Translations under genes and position numbers: made by a program
In this document: positions 11,275 through 21,200 of the stretch, piece by piece
Numbering within the stretch: the first letter of the stretch is position 1
Layout of the letters: each line of letters opens with the position of its first letter
Notes under the pieces: model-generated
Databases searched by the model: none
Told to the model about the DNA's origin: nothing
What the model saw: the letters and a program-made list of their open reading frames with translations, nothing else
NCBI RefSeq assembly: GCF_037975245.1
Contig: NC_092569.1
Location: 29,286,168-29,350,167, forward strand
DNA from: Apostichopus japonicus
Lineage: Eukaryota; Echinodermata; Holothuroidea; Aspidochirotida; Stichopodidae
Length of the DNA: 64,000 nucleotides
Direction of reading: 5' to 3'

Positions 11275-13040
11275 GACATATGTTGAATTAAAAGTGACAT
11301 ATGCAGGTTTCGTGCTATTCACTTACCAATTTGGCAAGGTAGGTACGGCACACACCCCACGAATTTGGTGAGGAAGATCAGGCAAATACGATAATAATAA
11401 TTTGGACATTATTACAATTACTTTAACTTTGCTATACATTTTGCAAAAATATAACACCCAGGGCACAGTCTGGAAAAAATCATTTGCCCACCCCTTCTGT
11501 CAGTGAGTACTCTGGACCCACTAGTGTCTTGACCCATCCATGTGACACTTGCTAACAATTCTGATTTTACCTCCAAGACACTTTCTTAACAGTATAGTCC
11601 ACATGTAAATAGCAAAGTGGTCATTTTAAAATCTGAACTTTCCACATCATCGTTTTTGATTCATACAGCATGCCCTATAGCAGCGTAACTTGTAATCTTC
11701 ATTTGAATAAACCACTTCTCAAAAATCCCAAGCAATTGACCTCACTAAGTACTTTATGCTGTTTTGTCTGCCTTGTAATCAAAAATCATGAAGCAACGCA
11801 TCATTATTTCATTTTCATATCGATCGCTGCATCTCGGCTGGATGCGCCATCTTCTTTCCAAGAATCAAATTAAAATAGAATGGAATCCACTTTTCTCTTT
11901 CATTATAAACTGTTGCCTATAAAGTCAAAAATCCATTTTGTGTTTACATATATTGAATCTGTATGATTTTCTTCATTATTACAGCAGCAAATTTCGCAAT
12001 TCTACTATTATAATGAGGTGATGAAGTTGTCATGGCAATTGTCATCAGTTTCAAGATAGACAACCGTCCAATCACAGGTCGAACGGCATGGCCAATAACG
12101 CTATGCATTCTATCTCGATTCTTGCATTCTGAAATGATCATTCAAAACAAGATCAAAATTAAATTTCAGATTTGTTCTGGATATCAAAAAGATTGAAAAA
12201 TATATATATTTTTAATTCATTGAAGGGATGCTAACTTTCATACATTATTTGACATTGTTACTGAAAGCTTTCAAAGAAGATATCCAGATGGTCTCATCTT
12301 GTCCCTTTCTTTAAGAATACAAAGTACCATTTTGTTTTGCCTTCAAAGTCAGATCCATGAGCCCACAGTTCTGTAGTCTCTATTTCTGTACAATTAATCT
12401 ATATCAAAATCAATTGTCAAATCATGTGTTATATCTTCCTCTTCACTTCCTCTTCTTTAGAATATTCGAACCCATGAAAAAAAACAGTAACACTCTTGCC
12501 CCCAATTACTCTCTTGACAAAGCTGCATGATTATGCTTAGAACGTCAATGGTGGAGACACTTTTATAAACTCTGTAAAACGGTTCAAAGTTTCAAAGTTC
12601 AAAGTACTTTGCACACCTTTTTTTGTCTCTGTCATCATTAAGTCCCAAAACTACAATTTTGAAGCAAAAAAGATTCAATCTGTTAACATTTAACAAAGTA
12701 AGCATCCATTTAATCAATTCAAATTCTTCTTGCAAAAGGCTGGCAAGTGTTTACAGAGGCACTGTCCCTTCTTAGATTAACCACAGACTGCATCACATCC
12801 AGACACACCTTCAGCTAGACCGTTCGAAATGGAACCGAGCGATTAAAGAAAAATGGCCAGCATTTCAAGCTTTAATGTTCTTTATAAACATCGCAGCATG
12901 AAACCCATGGGAGGATGATTAAGGTGGTTGATATCAGAGAAAATGGAATAGGAATATGGCTGGTAGATATCAATCTTGATGAATATTTAAAAGTAGAATA
13001 TTAGCATATCTATCAAATGTGCTCAAATGACACGTAATCC
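11275..13040. other. Non-coding stretch
   Basis: I searched the minus strand for a last exon of the RIDA-like gene and found none. No other gene or clear repeat is seen. Confidence 0.35.
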
Positions 13041-13318
13041 TTAATACATTGTGTGCTTGGGCAGGGAACTTTATCTCCATCGCCTCTCTTCACCCAAGTG
13101 TATAAATGGGGACTTGCGAGGACATTTGTAAATATAGTTGCATGCACCTGTTTGTGGCTGCACCCTATGGGAACTCCCTTAGGGGACACGTGGATGTGGT
13201 GCACTGTAGTGCACCAGGAAGGATTGCTTGAATTGTGCACACTTTGGTGTGTGGTTGTGACAAGTAACCAATGAGTTGTGTGAGGAGGCCTTTGGTCTCA
13301 AACAAGACTGTAAACCTT
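13041..13318 (+). mobile_element. SINE family 2, 5'-truncated copy
   Basis: Matches 61128-61480 (opposite orientation) from the phrase near TTGTGTGCTTGGGCA through GGTCTCAAACAAGACTGTAA. The tRNA-like head is missing here, the usual result of truncated reverse transcription. Confidence 0.7.
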
Positions 13319-14107
13319 CAACTTCATAATTCCTCTAATCTTTTCCAAGCAAATTGTAAAAAGAAGAAACCTTGCAATAATTTAAAGCTTAACAGTATTT
13401 TCAATGAGAAGCTGATAAAGGTGCCTTGAGAAGTTTCAACCATTAAAAAGCATTTCCAGATATGGAGAGAGCTGCAAGCTGGACTGTTCAATGAACTAAA
13501 CATCAAATTACTGTGTAAAATACTGAATTTTCTATGAGAAATTCCAAACACTGCTACTCATAGAACACTTACCACTACAAGGCCAGCTACTTTAACTGCT
13601 GAACGGGCAGGGAAGTTTTGGGGAAAATCTGTAAATTTAGAAAAAAATATATGACAATCTTAATATTTCAATTCAATTTAGTACAAGCTGGTTGTGTTTA
13701 CAAACATAACAATTGTCGTAATAATTGGCTTATAAGGCAATCAATATGTCTACAAGTGTTATAGTCACTTGGTACCAATTCTAAGAGATATTTGAAGAAT
13801 TCTTGATATGTATATTAATACATCCTGATGTACAGTGATCTGCAACAAGCCAACCACTGCCTTGCAAAGATATAATGTCACAGATATTACACAACGAACA
13901 CCAACAGTCTGTCATTACGTCACCAATCTACTGTATACTATACGAAAGCTATACGAGAACTACACAGCACCACACAACAACATACGACACATACTATCAA
14001 TCTGCAGGTTTTTTTTTTTTTTTTTTCACGGTTACTAGCTTTGACGAACAGTGTTCTTTTTTCTAGAGTCCATCGTACATGGGCGACGATCATGGGGGAG
14101 ACGGGGG

Positions 14108-14407
14108 GGGGGACATGTCCCCCCCCCAATATTTTAGGTGGGGGATATAGTATCTAATATCCCCCCAATATTTGGTGGCATAGTTTTTTTTTAGCATATT
14201 TTTTATGATATCGCTAGTAATTTCAAAATAGAAAATGCTTAGATGCAACTTACAAGGCCTGGGAAGTGCCATTTCCAGCGATCTGGGAGGCCTTTTCGGC
14301 CAAAATTTTCTTATGCGCTTCGCGCCAAGTTATGGTGGCGCTACGCTTAGATAGTTTGCCTATACAAGCTTCGCCCCTCCATTGGCAAATCCCTCGCAAG
14401 GCGCCTG
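14108..14407 (-). mobile_element. Non-autonomous hAT-like element, inverted copy
   Basis: 14195-14407 matches 4029-4320 in inverted orientation, ending at a GCGCCTG terminus. The left part (14108-14190) with CCCCAATATTTTAGG and AATATTTGGTGGCAT is repeated at 14721-14815. No coding capacity. The left terminus is not defined. Confidence 0.5.
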
Positions 14408-14623
14408 TCTAACCGTGTCACAATTTGTTACTATATATGACCGAAAGTAGTTTTTAATTTTTTTTCGAAATGAATAGTTAGACGGACCGCTTCCGTAATG
14501 AAATTTGGTTTGCCGATGAAAAAGGAAAATAGGGCTGTAGCAACCAGGTGACAAACGATACAGGTGACAAACGCCTAAATTACGACCTTCCTTACCGGTT
14601 TCGAACCTCTGGACATACAATCA

Positions 14624-14695
14624 GCGTCCATAGCCAAGTTGGTTAGGGTGTCCGCGTACAGAGCGGGAGACCCGGGTTCGAATCCCGGTGGAGGC
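14624..14695 (+). tRNA. tRNA-like sequence (probably SINE head or pseudogene)
   Basis: It folds as a tRNA: acceptor GCGTCCA/TGGAGGC with one mismatch, A-box TAGCCAAGTTGG, anticodon stem TCCGC/GCGGG, perfect T-arm CCGGG-TTCGAAT-CCCGG, then a T-run at 14702-14708 that could end polymerase III transcription. The loop GTACAGA would give anticodon ACA, which metazoan nuclear genomes hardly use. The D-stem is weak and there is one acceptor mismatch. I therefore favour a tRNA-derived repeat or pseudogene over a working tRNA. Confidence 0.45.
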
Positions 14696-14720
14696 TGGAA
14701 GTTTTTTTCACTGTTCTTGG

Positions 14721-14815
14721 ACATGTCCCCCCAATATTTTAGGTTGGGGATATACGGTAGTATCTAATAGTAACTAGTATCCCCCCCCCCCCAATATTTG
14801 GTGGCATAATTTTTG
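14721..14815 (+). repeat. Partial repeat copy of 14108-14190
   Basis: Shares ACATGTCCCCCCAATATTTT and AATATTTGGTGGCAT with the left part of the element at 14.1 kb. The tRNA-like sequence lies between the two copies. Confidence 0.6.
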
Positions 14816-15101
14816 TGTGTGGCTATATATAAATAGAAAATAATGCGTGAGATTATTTATCAAAATCATATTTGGCGGGTGACTAAAACTTCATCCAACA
14901 CATGCTACATGAGGTAAATGACTCTTTGTGGTCGTTTCTGTGACCTGTTACCGTATAGCATGTTGTCACTCATGATTATTATCATAATGTCTGTACATCT
15001 CTTGTGTATGAGTGTAAGTACGTACAATCATATATATGATCCACATCGATATGGGATCACTGGGTTTCCATTTGGCCTGTTTCCTACAAGATTTCTAACC
15101 G

Positions 15102-15746
15102 CAGGCGCGTAGCCAAGGGGGGGGGGGGTTATAGTTTTATAGTAGCCGTTATAAGAGGTTTTAACATTTGTACACCAAGAAATTAACTGTGTCTGAATTT
15201 TCGAAAATTCCTTGACCAACATTCTTCATCACACTTCCCTCTACTCGTGCAATTTTGACCGGTCTGTTAGGGGTTGAAGTTTTTTTTTTCTATATTGGTT
15301 GTCCATAGATGAAATTTTGTACAACATTATGGGTATGTTTTGAAGTGAGTTTATTCACAAGAAATGTGAATTTTCAAATTCTGAACAAATATGGGGCTTA
15401 AAACCTTGAAAAGTGGGGCTGACGGGTATTGTGGGCCGCGACGTAGAATCACCTACAAAAGCAAAGACCCACAGGAGATGCGATCAGGTCGAACATGATG
15501 TGTGCCGGGTTGACAATCTTCAAAAAGGTTATGGATGGAAAAAAAAAACTATTAGGAAATACTTGGTTCTCAGGCAAAATGTGTACATCTGGTTGGTCAT
15601 TTCAAGCCCGAGAAGTGCCGTTTCCGGTGATCTGGGGGGTATCAAAATAAGAAATTTTCTTGTACGCTGCGCGCCAACCGATGGTGGCGCTCCGCTTAGA
15701 TAGTAATTCGCGCCCCCCGGGTTTGAAAATCCTGGATACGCGCCTG
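15102..15746 (-). mobile_element. Non-autonomous hAT-like element, copy 2
   Basis: Both ends are visible here: CAGGCGCGTAGCCAAGG at 15102 and GGATACGCGCCTG ending at 15746, an imperfect inverted pair. The interior matches 2605-3213 in inverted orientation. The flanking octamers (TCTAACCG and TTATTAGT) differ, so either the insertion was rearranged or the ends come from separate events. An open frame over it (15413-15703) is incidental. Confidence 0.6.
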
Positions 15747-15749
15747 TTA

Positions 15750-16189
15750 TTAGTTATTCAGGTCACAAAATAAAACACTGTCATTCTTAGACAACTTAAC
15801 TTTAAAGTTAGTACCCTAATGACAATTTGCTCCGTACACATAACTTTGTGAATCGGTTTCCTTCATATCAACTTTCACAGTAATGACTTAACTTCTGCCA
15901 CCGTTGTTGATAGAGCAGAATTCTAATCTACCAGTTGTACATGCACAAACAACAACAATAAACTCTCTCAGCAATTAAATTATCGTAAATCTTGGTTCCT
16001 TTTTTGTGCAAGAACAATTTGTTTTGAAAGTTTGAATATTAGGCCCTGGCCTACATTGCTGGAATCTTAAAAATTCTTCTTTAGTCAAAGGCTTCTCAAA
16101 TTTATGAAAGTTTATTGTGTAGAACAAATTAATAGCATTAATTAATTTAATACAGAGAGTCATGAAGTGAGCCTGTACTGTGCACTTAC
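15750..16189. other. Non-coding stretch
   Basis: Intron-like AT-rich sequence left of the RIDA-like exon. I searched it for a middle RIDA exon and found none. Confidence 0.35.
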
Positions 16190-16534
16190 TTGCCTAGTCT
16201 CAGCTTCAATGCCTCCTGGTACTAACTTGAAGTTATTGTCAGGATCCTATCCCAACTGTCCAGAAAGATATGCTGTCTTTCCATCAATCACGACTGGGCT
16301 ACATTTACATTCAAATACACAAAAAAAAAACATGTTTTATGCTTCAAACTTAAAGGGGATTATTTGCATTTTGATTTGCCAACATGGATGGCAAGAGACT
16401 CGTGCAACAGTTTAGGCTAAACTTATAAACTTGTAAACTAGATAATCACCTCACCTTACAAAAAACCCAAACAAATACCCTTAATCAAGCAGGTAACCAT
16501 AGTAACGAAGAAATACAGATATTTCCAGAGAACA

Positions 16535-16692
16535 AATACACACACACACACACATATATCTATATATATATCTATATATATATCTATATATATATCTATA
16601 TATATATATCTATATTTATATATATATACATATATATATATATGTATACATATATATATATATATATACATATATATAGATACATACATACA
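16535..16692 (+). repeat. AT-rich microsatellite
   Basis: A short CA run is followed by imperfect (TA)n with interspersed TATC and TATG groups. The open frames across it are low-complexity artefacts. Confidence 0.85.
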
Positions 16693-16778
16693 CTATGTAA
16701 GGCAAAATTTGTCACCAAAACAACTACAGTAGCATTATTTGATAAAGGTGGCAATAGCCTATGGTGGAATGGCGCCCT

Positions 16779-16815
16779 TCCTTACTGGTTTCAAACCTCT
16801 GGACATACAATCAGC
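16779..16815. repeat. Short repeat shared with 14590-14624
   Basis: CCTCTGGACATACAATCAGC and the preceding CTTACTGGTTTCAAA match the sequence just left of the tRNA-like element at 14.6 kb. In that copy the inverse strand holds a perfect B-box (GGTTCGAAACC). The retrotransposon inserted about 40 bases downstream. Confidence 0.5.
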
Positions 16816-16858
16816 CTACATGGTCTGCATATAATAATATTGCAGCCTTCTAACTAAT

Positions 16859-17196
16859 TGTAGTGCATCCCACAGGGAGCCTTGTGTTGGTTGCACATCT
16901 GTCCCTTTCGGCGTTCGTTGCTGTACCCATTGTCACATTATCATTACAACGAACACGAAACAAATATTACGCTCTTTAGAAATGTAGAGTTTTATTGCTG
17001 AAGATGTCGCTTTTTAAGAAGTAATTGAGGAAAGTTACCTGAAGGTGCTGCACCGTCCTTTTTTTTTGTTACGTAATATAATATAATCTCGACCATGCTA
17101 TGTGAGAGCAAAAGTAATAAACCCCTCAGCCACCAGAACAAGCGGTGGTAGAAATCAGCACTCTCTCCTGCCTATTTATTCCTGCGTATCCTCACA
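16859..17196 (+). repeat. 5' LTR
   Basis: Starts TGTAGTGCATCC and ends CCTCACA. It contains an AT-rich TATA-like stretch near 17075-17090 (TAATATAATATAAT) and a polyadenylation signal AATAAA at 17116-17121, so the usual U3-R-U5 functions can be placed. Confidence 0.93.
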
Positions 17197-17198
17197 AA

Positions 17199-17216
17199 TG
17201 GTGTCAGAAGTGGGAT
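17199..17216 (+). promoter_or_regulatory. Primer-binding site (tRNA-Leu type)
   Basis: TGGTGTCAGAAGTGGGAT lies two bases after the LTR. It is complementary to the 3' end of metazoan tRNA-Leu (...ATCCCACTTCTGACA plus CCA), which would prime minus-strand synthesis. Confidence 0.85.
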
Positions 17217-17263
17217 ACATGCAGAACAAATAAGGCATCAACGAGATAAAGGGCGGTGGCAGT

Positions 17264-18205
17264 ATGTCGTCCAGGGCACTTAAGGACCTCCAGAAGCAGT
17301 TGGATGGGCTGGCGGCGGAACTGGCTAGAGCAAAGGTGGGAAAACCAGATGCGCAACCTAATACGGTATACGTTTTGCCCAGTGAAAGGAAGCTGCGTAC
17401 TTTCACCGGGACCGATGGCCTACCAGTGATGACCTTTGTGGAGGACATCCGTACAGCATTGAAGTTGAGAAGGTTGCAAGGAACCGATGCAACTGAATTT
17501 GTCATGACGTACCTAGCCGGAGCTGCCAGGCAAGAAATTAGGCACCAGCCAGATAAAGTGTCCTCCGATGCAGATGCCATCCTCCGTACACTCTGTGAGA
17601 CCTTTGGAGAACGGAGGAGTCAAGGTTCGGTGATGCGGGAAATCTGTAGTAGTGTGCAGAAAGATGGTGAAACTGTATCTGAGTTTGCTTTCAGATTGAT
17701 GGCTCTCGCAGATGAATTTGCAAAGATCCCTGGCGCCCCCAAACCTGAAACTGCCATCAAAGAACAGTTTCGGGACGGATTGTTAGATGGAGTGCTGCGA
17801 CGGGAGTTGAAGAGGCTCATGAAAGAAGATAAAGGAATAACCTTCATTAAATTAAGGGACTGGGCACTTGATTTGGCGGAAGAGGAAAGCGATTTCGTAC
17901 CGAGGCGTACTCGACGAGCAGCTGTTAATAGTACGGAAGCTGCTACTCACCAACTTTCTGCTGTGGTAGAGAAACTTGCCAGCACTGTCCAGACCCAGGC
18001 TGATATCATGGAAGCTATTAGGGTGCAGCAAGGAGAGATCGTTTCCCGACTAGAAAGACTGGAGAGAGAGGGTCAACGGTATAAAGGTAGGGGGCGGCCC
18101 AGACCTGACAGGAAAGACATAGAATGCAGACGTTGTCACCAGATGGGGCATTATGCATCAGAATGCCAGAGCCCAACTCCAATTAATGTGCCATCGGGAA
18201 ACTAA
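17264..18205 (+). CDS. gag: Retrotransposon Gag protein
   Basis: A 313-codon frame begins with the first ATG after the primer site (MSSRALKDLQKQL). Gag forms the virus-like particle that packages the element's RNA. Residues about 45-210 are helical, with the look of the retrotransposon gag (capsid) domain. Residues about 225-270 (EKLASTVQTQADIMEAI to RLERLE) are a likely coiled coil. A basic stretch is followed by a zinc knuckle, C288-x2-C291-x4-H296-x4-C301, for nucleic-acid binding. The stop TAA (18203-18205) immediately follows a GGGAAAC slippery heptamer in the correct phase, so some ribosomes should shift into pol. No internal stop or frameshift. Confidence 0.93.
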   Translation: MSSRALKDLQKQLDGLAAELARAKVGKPDAQPNTVYVLPSERKLRTFTGTDGLPVMTFVEDIRTALKLRRLQGTDATEFVMTYLAGAARQEIRHQPDKVSSDADAILRTLCETFGERRSQGSVMREICSSVQKDGETVSEFAFRLMALADEFAKIPGAPKPETAIKEQFRDGLLDGVLRRELKRLMKEDKGITFIKLRDWALDLAEEESDFVPRRTRRAAVNSTEAATHQLSAVVEKLASTVQTQADIMEAIRVQQGEIVSRLERLEREGQRYKGRGRPRPDRKDIECRRCHQMGHYASECQSPTPINVPSGN

Positions 18206-21200
18206 GCTCGCCCAGTTCCGTGAGCCAGGTACTGGGTGGTCCAGTTAAAGAGCAACAGGGCTCACAGGGAGTGGAGATTGTAAGTGCATGCCAAACCACG
18301 ACGGTGTTTGTAAATGGAAAGACGGTCAAAGCAGTTCTGGATACAGGTTCTGAGGTTACCATCCTATCAAAGAGGTGTTTTTATGATCTGTTTGGCGATA
18401 CACCCTTAGAACACATCAATTGGCTCAAGATCAGCTCTGCCGATGACGTCGAAATGCCCTACTTAGGCTATTTTGAAGCTGACATTCAGCTTGGGAAAGA
18501 AATCATAGTTGGCAGGGGAATTCTGGTTTTGGCAGCGGACAGAGACCCGCCCATGCTGGTTGGACTAAATGTCATCAAGGATATGGACCCAGCTTACCTT
18601 GTTCAGGAGTTAGGTCTCTCGACAGATACACCAAAAGCCAAACCCCAACCAAATATTCAAGGACTGGTGAGAGTCTGTGGGACTAGAGTTATCGTGCCAC
18701 CTGAGTCTGTTAAAGTTATATCAGTCTCCTGTCCTTTTGTGCATGGTTCTGATGAGGTTGTGGTGGAGCCACTAACCCATTTGCCTAAGGGTATATTTGT
18801 TGGATCAACGTTAAACCGGACTGGTAGGAAATTGAACCTGCAGGTACTGAATCTCACTAAAGAGAATGTTGTTTTACAGCCACGAACGCCTCTGGGAAAG
18901 CTGGAAGTCCCATATGTTATTCATGATGACTCACTATCTGTCACAAAAGTAAAGTCGAGTGTGCAGCATGTACATGTTTCAGTTGATACTGCACAGAGAG
19001 AGCCCTGCTGGAAAGTTCCTCTCCCTGATAGCCTGACAGAAGATCAAAGAAACAAAGCTGTTGACCTTCTACGGAGAAATGCTGAGATTTTTGCTTCATC
19101 AGATGATGACCTGGGCAATGCAGAAGGTGTCTCCCACAAGATACCTCTCACCGATGAAGTACCTGTCAGACAACCATTCCGTCGTATTCCACCGTCCCAA
19201 TGGGAAGAAGTAAGGGAACACATTCGGAAATTGCTAGACAAGGGAGTAATTAGACCAAGTACCAGCCCTTATGCCTCTCCGATTGTTCTAGTACGGAAAA
19301 CAGATGGTAGCCTTCGAATGTGTGTTGACTACCGGAAACTCAATCAGAAAACAATTAAAGACGCCTACCCCATCCCAAGGATAGAGGATTCAATCGACGC
19401 ACTGCATGGTTCTCAGTGGTTTTCTGCTATTGACCTCCTTTCCGGGTACCATCAAGTTGCCATGGCAGAGACAGACAGACATAAGACAGGTTTCATTACG
19501 CCGTTCGGCTTATATGAATTCAACCGCATGCCGTTTGGATTATCAAATGCCCCAGGTACGTTTCAACGCCTTATGCAGACTTGCCTTCATGACCAGTTTT
19601 TCCAGTCTGTATTATGTTATCTGGATGACATATTAGTGTATTCCAAGACCTTTGAAGATCACTTGACCAATCTGCAGCGGGTGTTTGATAGATTGAAACA
19701 ACAAGGTCTGAAGATCAAGCCGTCCAAATGTACATTTTTCCAGAGTGAAGTGACCTATCTTGGTCACAAAGTAACCCGTGCTGGGGTGATGCCAAGTCCA
19801 GACAAGATCCAGGCAGTTAAAGACTGGCCTGCACCGCGGAATGTTAAAGAGCTTCGGTCCTTTTTAGGATTCTGTTCTTTTTACAGGAGGTTTGTGTATA
19901 ATTTCTCACAAACGGCCAAACCACTTCACACTTTGGTCTCTACCTGCCTGCATCAACAGAAGAGTACTAAGACTGTTCCTTTTACGTGGTCCGACGAACA
20001 CCAAGAGGCTTTCAAAATTCTGAAGCAGAAATTATGTGAGAATGTTGTGTTGGCATACCCAAACTACACCTTGCCATTCGAACTGGAAGTAGATGCGTCA
20101 CTATGCGGATTGGGAGCTGTGTTGTACCAAGTGCAGGATGGAAAGCGGCGAGTACTTGCCTTTGCCAGTAGAACTCTCCGTGGATCAGAAAAGACCATGG
20201 ATAAATACTCCAGTTTCAAGCTAGAGCTGCTTGGATTAAAGTGGGCAGTCACCGAGAAATTTCGGGAGTACCTACTGGGACACAAGTTTGTTGTATATAC
20301 AGATAGTAATCCTCTAGCTCATCTGGGAAATGCTAAGCTGGATGCAGTTTCTCAACGCTGGGTGGGTGCCCTTGCTGCATTTGACTTTAAGACGTTTTAC
20401 AAGCCTGGAAAATCTAACACCGTAGCAGATGCCCTTTCCCGAATACCGCACTTGTCCGACACCCTGGATATTGCTCCATCTGCTGAATGTACCCCCATGT
20501 GCACAATTGTCCCTGAGGATCTACAAATGGCCACAGTTGCAGCAATTTCTGGTTCGAAGAAAGAAATCAACTGCCCGGTGACGTCACCACTAGTATTTCC
20601 TTCATATTCTAGAGAACAACTCAGAGAATTCCAGCAGAAAGACCCCACCATCAGTCGATTCTACGAAAGTTGGTTATCAAATACCAAACCTTCGATGACT
20701 GACCGGAGACAGAATAAGGAATTGTCTCTCCTGGTCAAACAATGGGATAAGTTACACGAGATGGATGGTTTACTGTATAGGACTTGTCCTGAAAACAACA
20801 CCAACCAACTGTTGCTTCCTAAAGTCTTACGGGAAGAGGTGCTGAAAGCTTGTCACGATCAGTGTGGTCACCAAGGTGGTAAGAGGACGACGTTGCTGGT
20901 AAAACAGCGCTGTTACTGGCCAAAGCTATCCAGTGATGTAGTAGCATACTGCGAAGAATGCGATCGGTGTGTTCGTGCTAAGAACCAACCAAAGATCCGA
21001 GAACCGTTAAGAAGTATTGTGGCCAACAAACCAAATGACATAGTGGCAGTTGATTTTACTCTCCTGGAGCGGGATACAGCGGGTAAGGAAAATGTACTCA
21101 TCATCACGGATATATTTTCCAAATTCACGCAGGCAATACCAACAAAAGACCAAACTGCACAGACCACCGCTAAGAAGCTCGCCCAACATTGGTTTTTACT

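Larger units (their letters stand above)
13573..16298 (-). pseudogene. RIDA: RIDA-like gene remnant (two exons)
   Basis: Two minus-strand segments resemble RidA (2-iminopropanoate deaminase, a small cytosolic/mitochondrial enzyme that removes reactive enamines and imines). Exon 16298-16190 (109 nt, between TGTAG and GTAAGT) reads VVIDGKTAYLSGQLG, stop, DPDNNFKLVPGGIEAETRQ; family members have GMDP where TAG stands. Exon 13628-13573 (56 nt, between TTTACAG and GTAAGT) reads YFPQNFPARSAVKVAG, the family's NFPAR segment. The middle exons, first exon and final catalytic segment were not found, and transposons fill the gap between the two exons. Splice sites are intact, so the loss may be recent. 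A sequencing error at the TAG, or exons missed by eye, are the alternatives. Confidence 0.6.

Noticed and set aside
16456..16857. Frames rich in Tyr/Ile
   Set aside because: They are translations of the TA microsatellite.
18220..18222. GTG as an independent start of pol
   Set aside because: Eukaryotic ribosomes would rarely start there, and the frameshift signal explains expression better.
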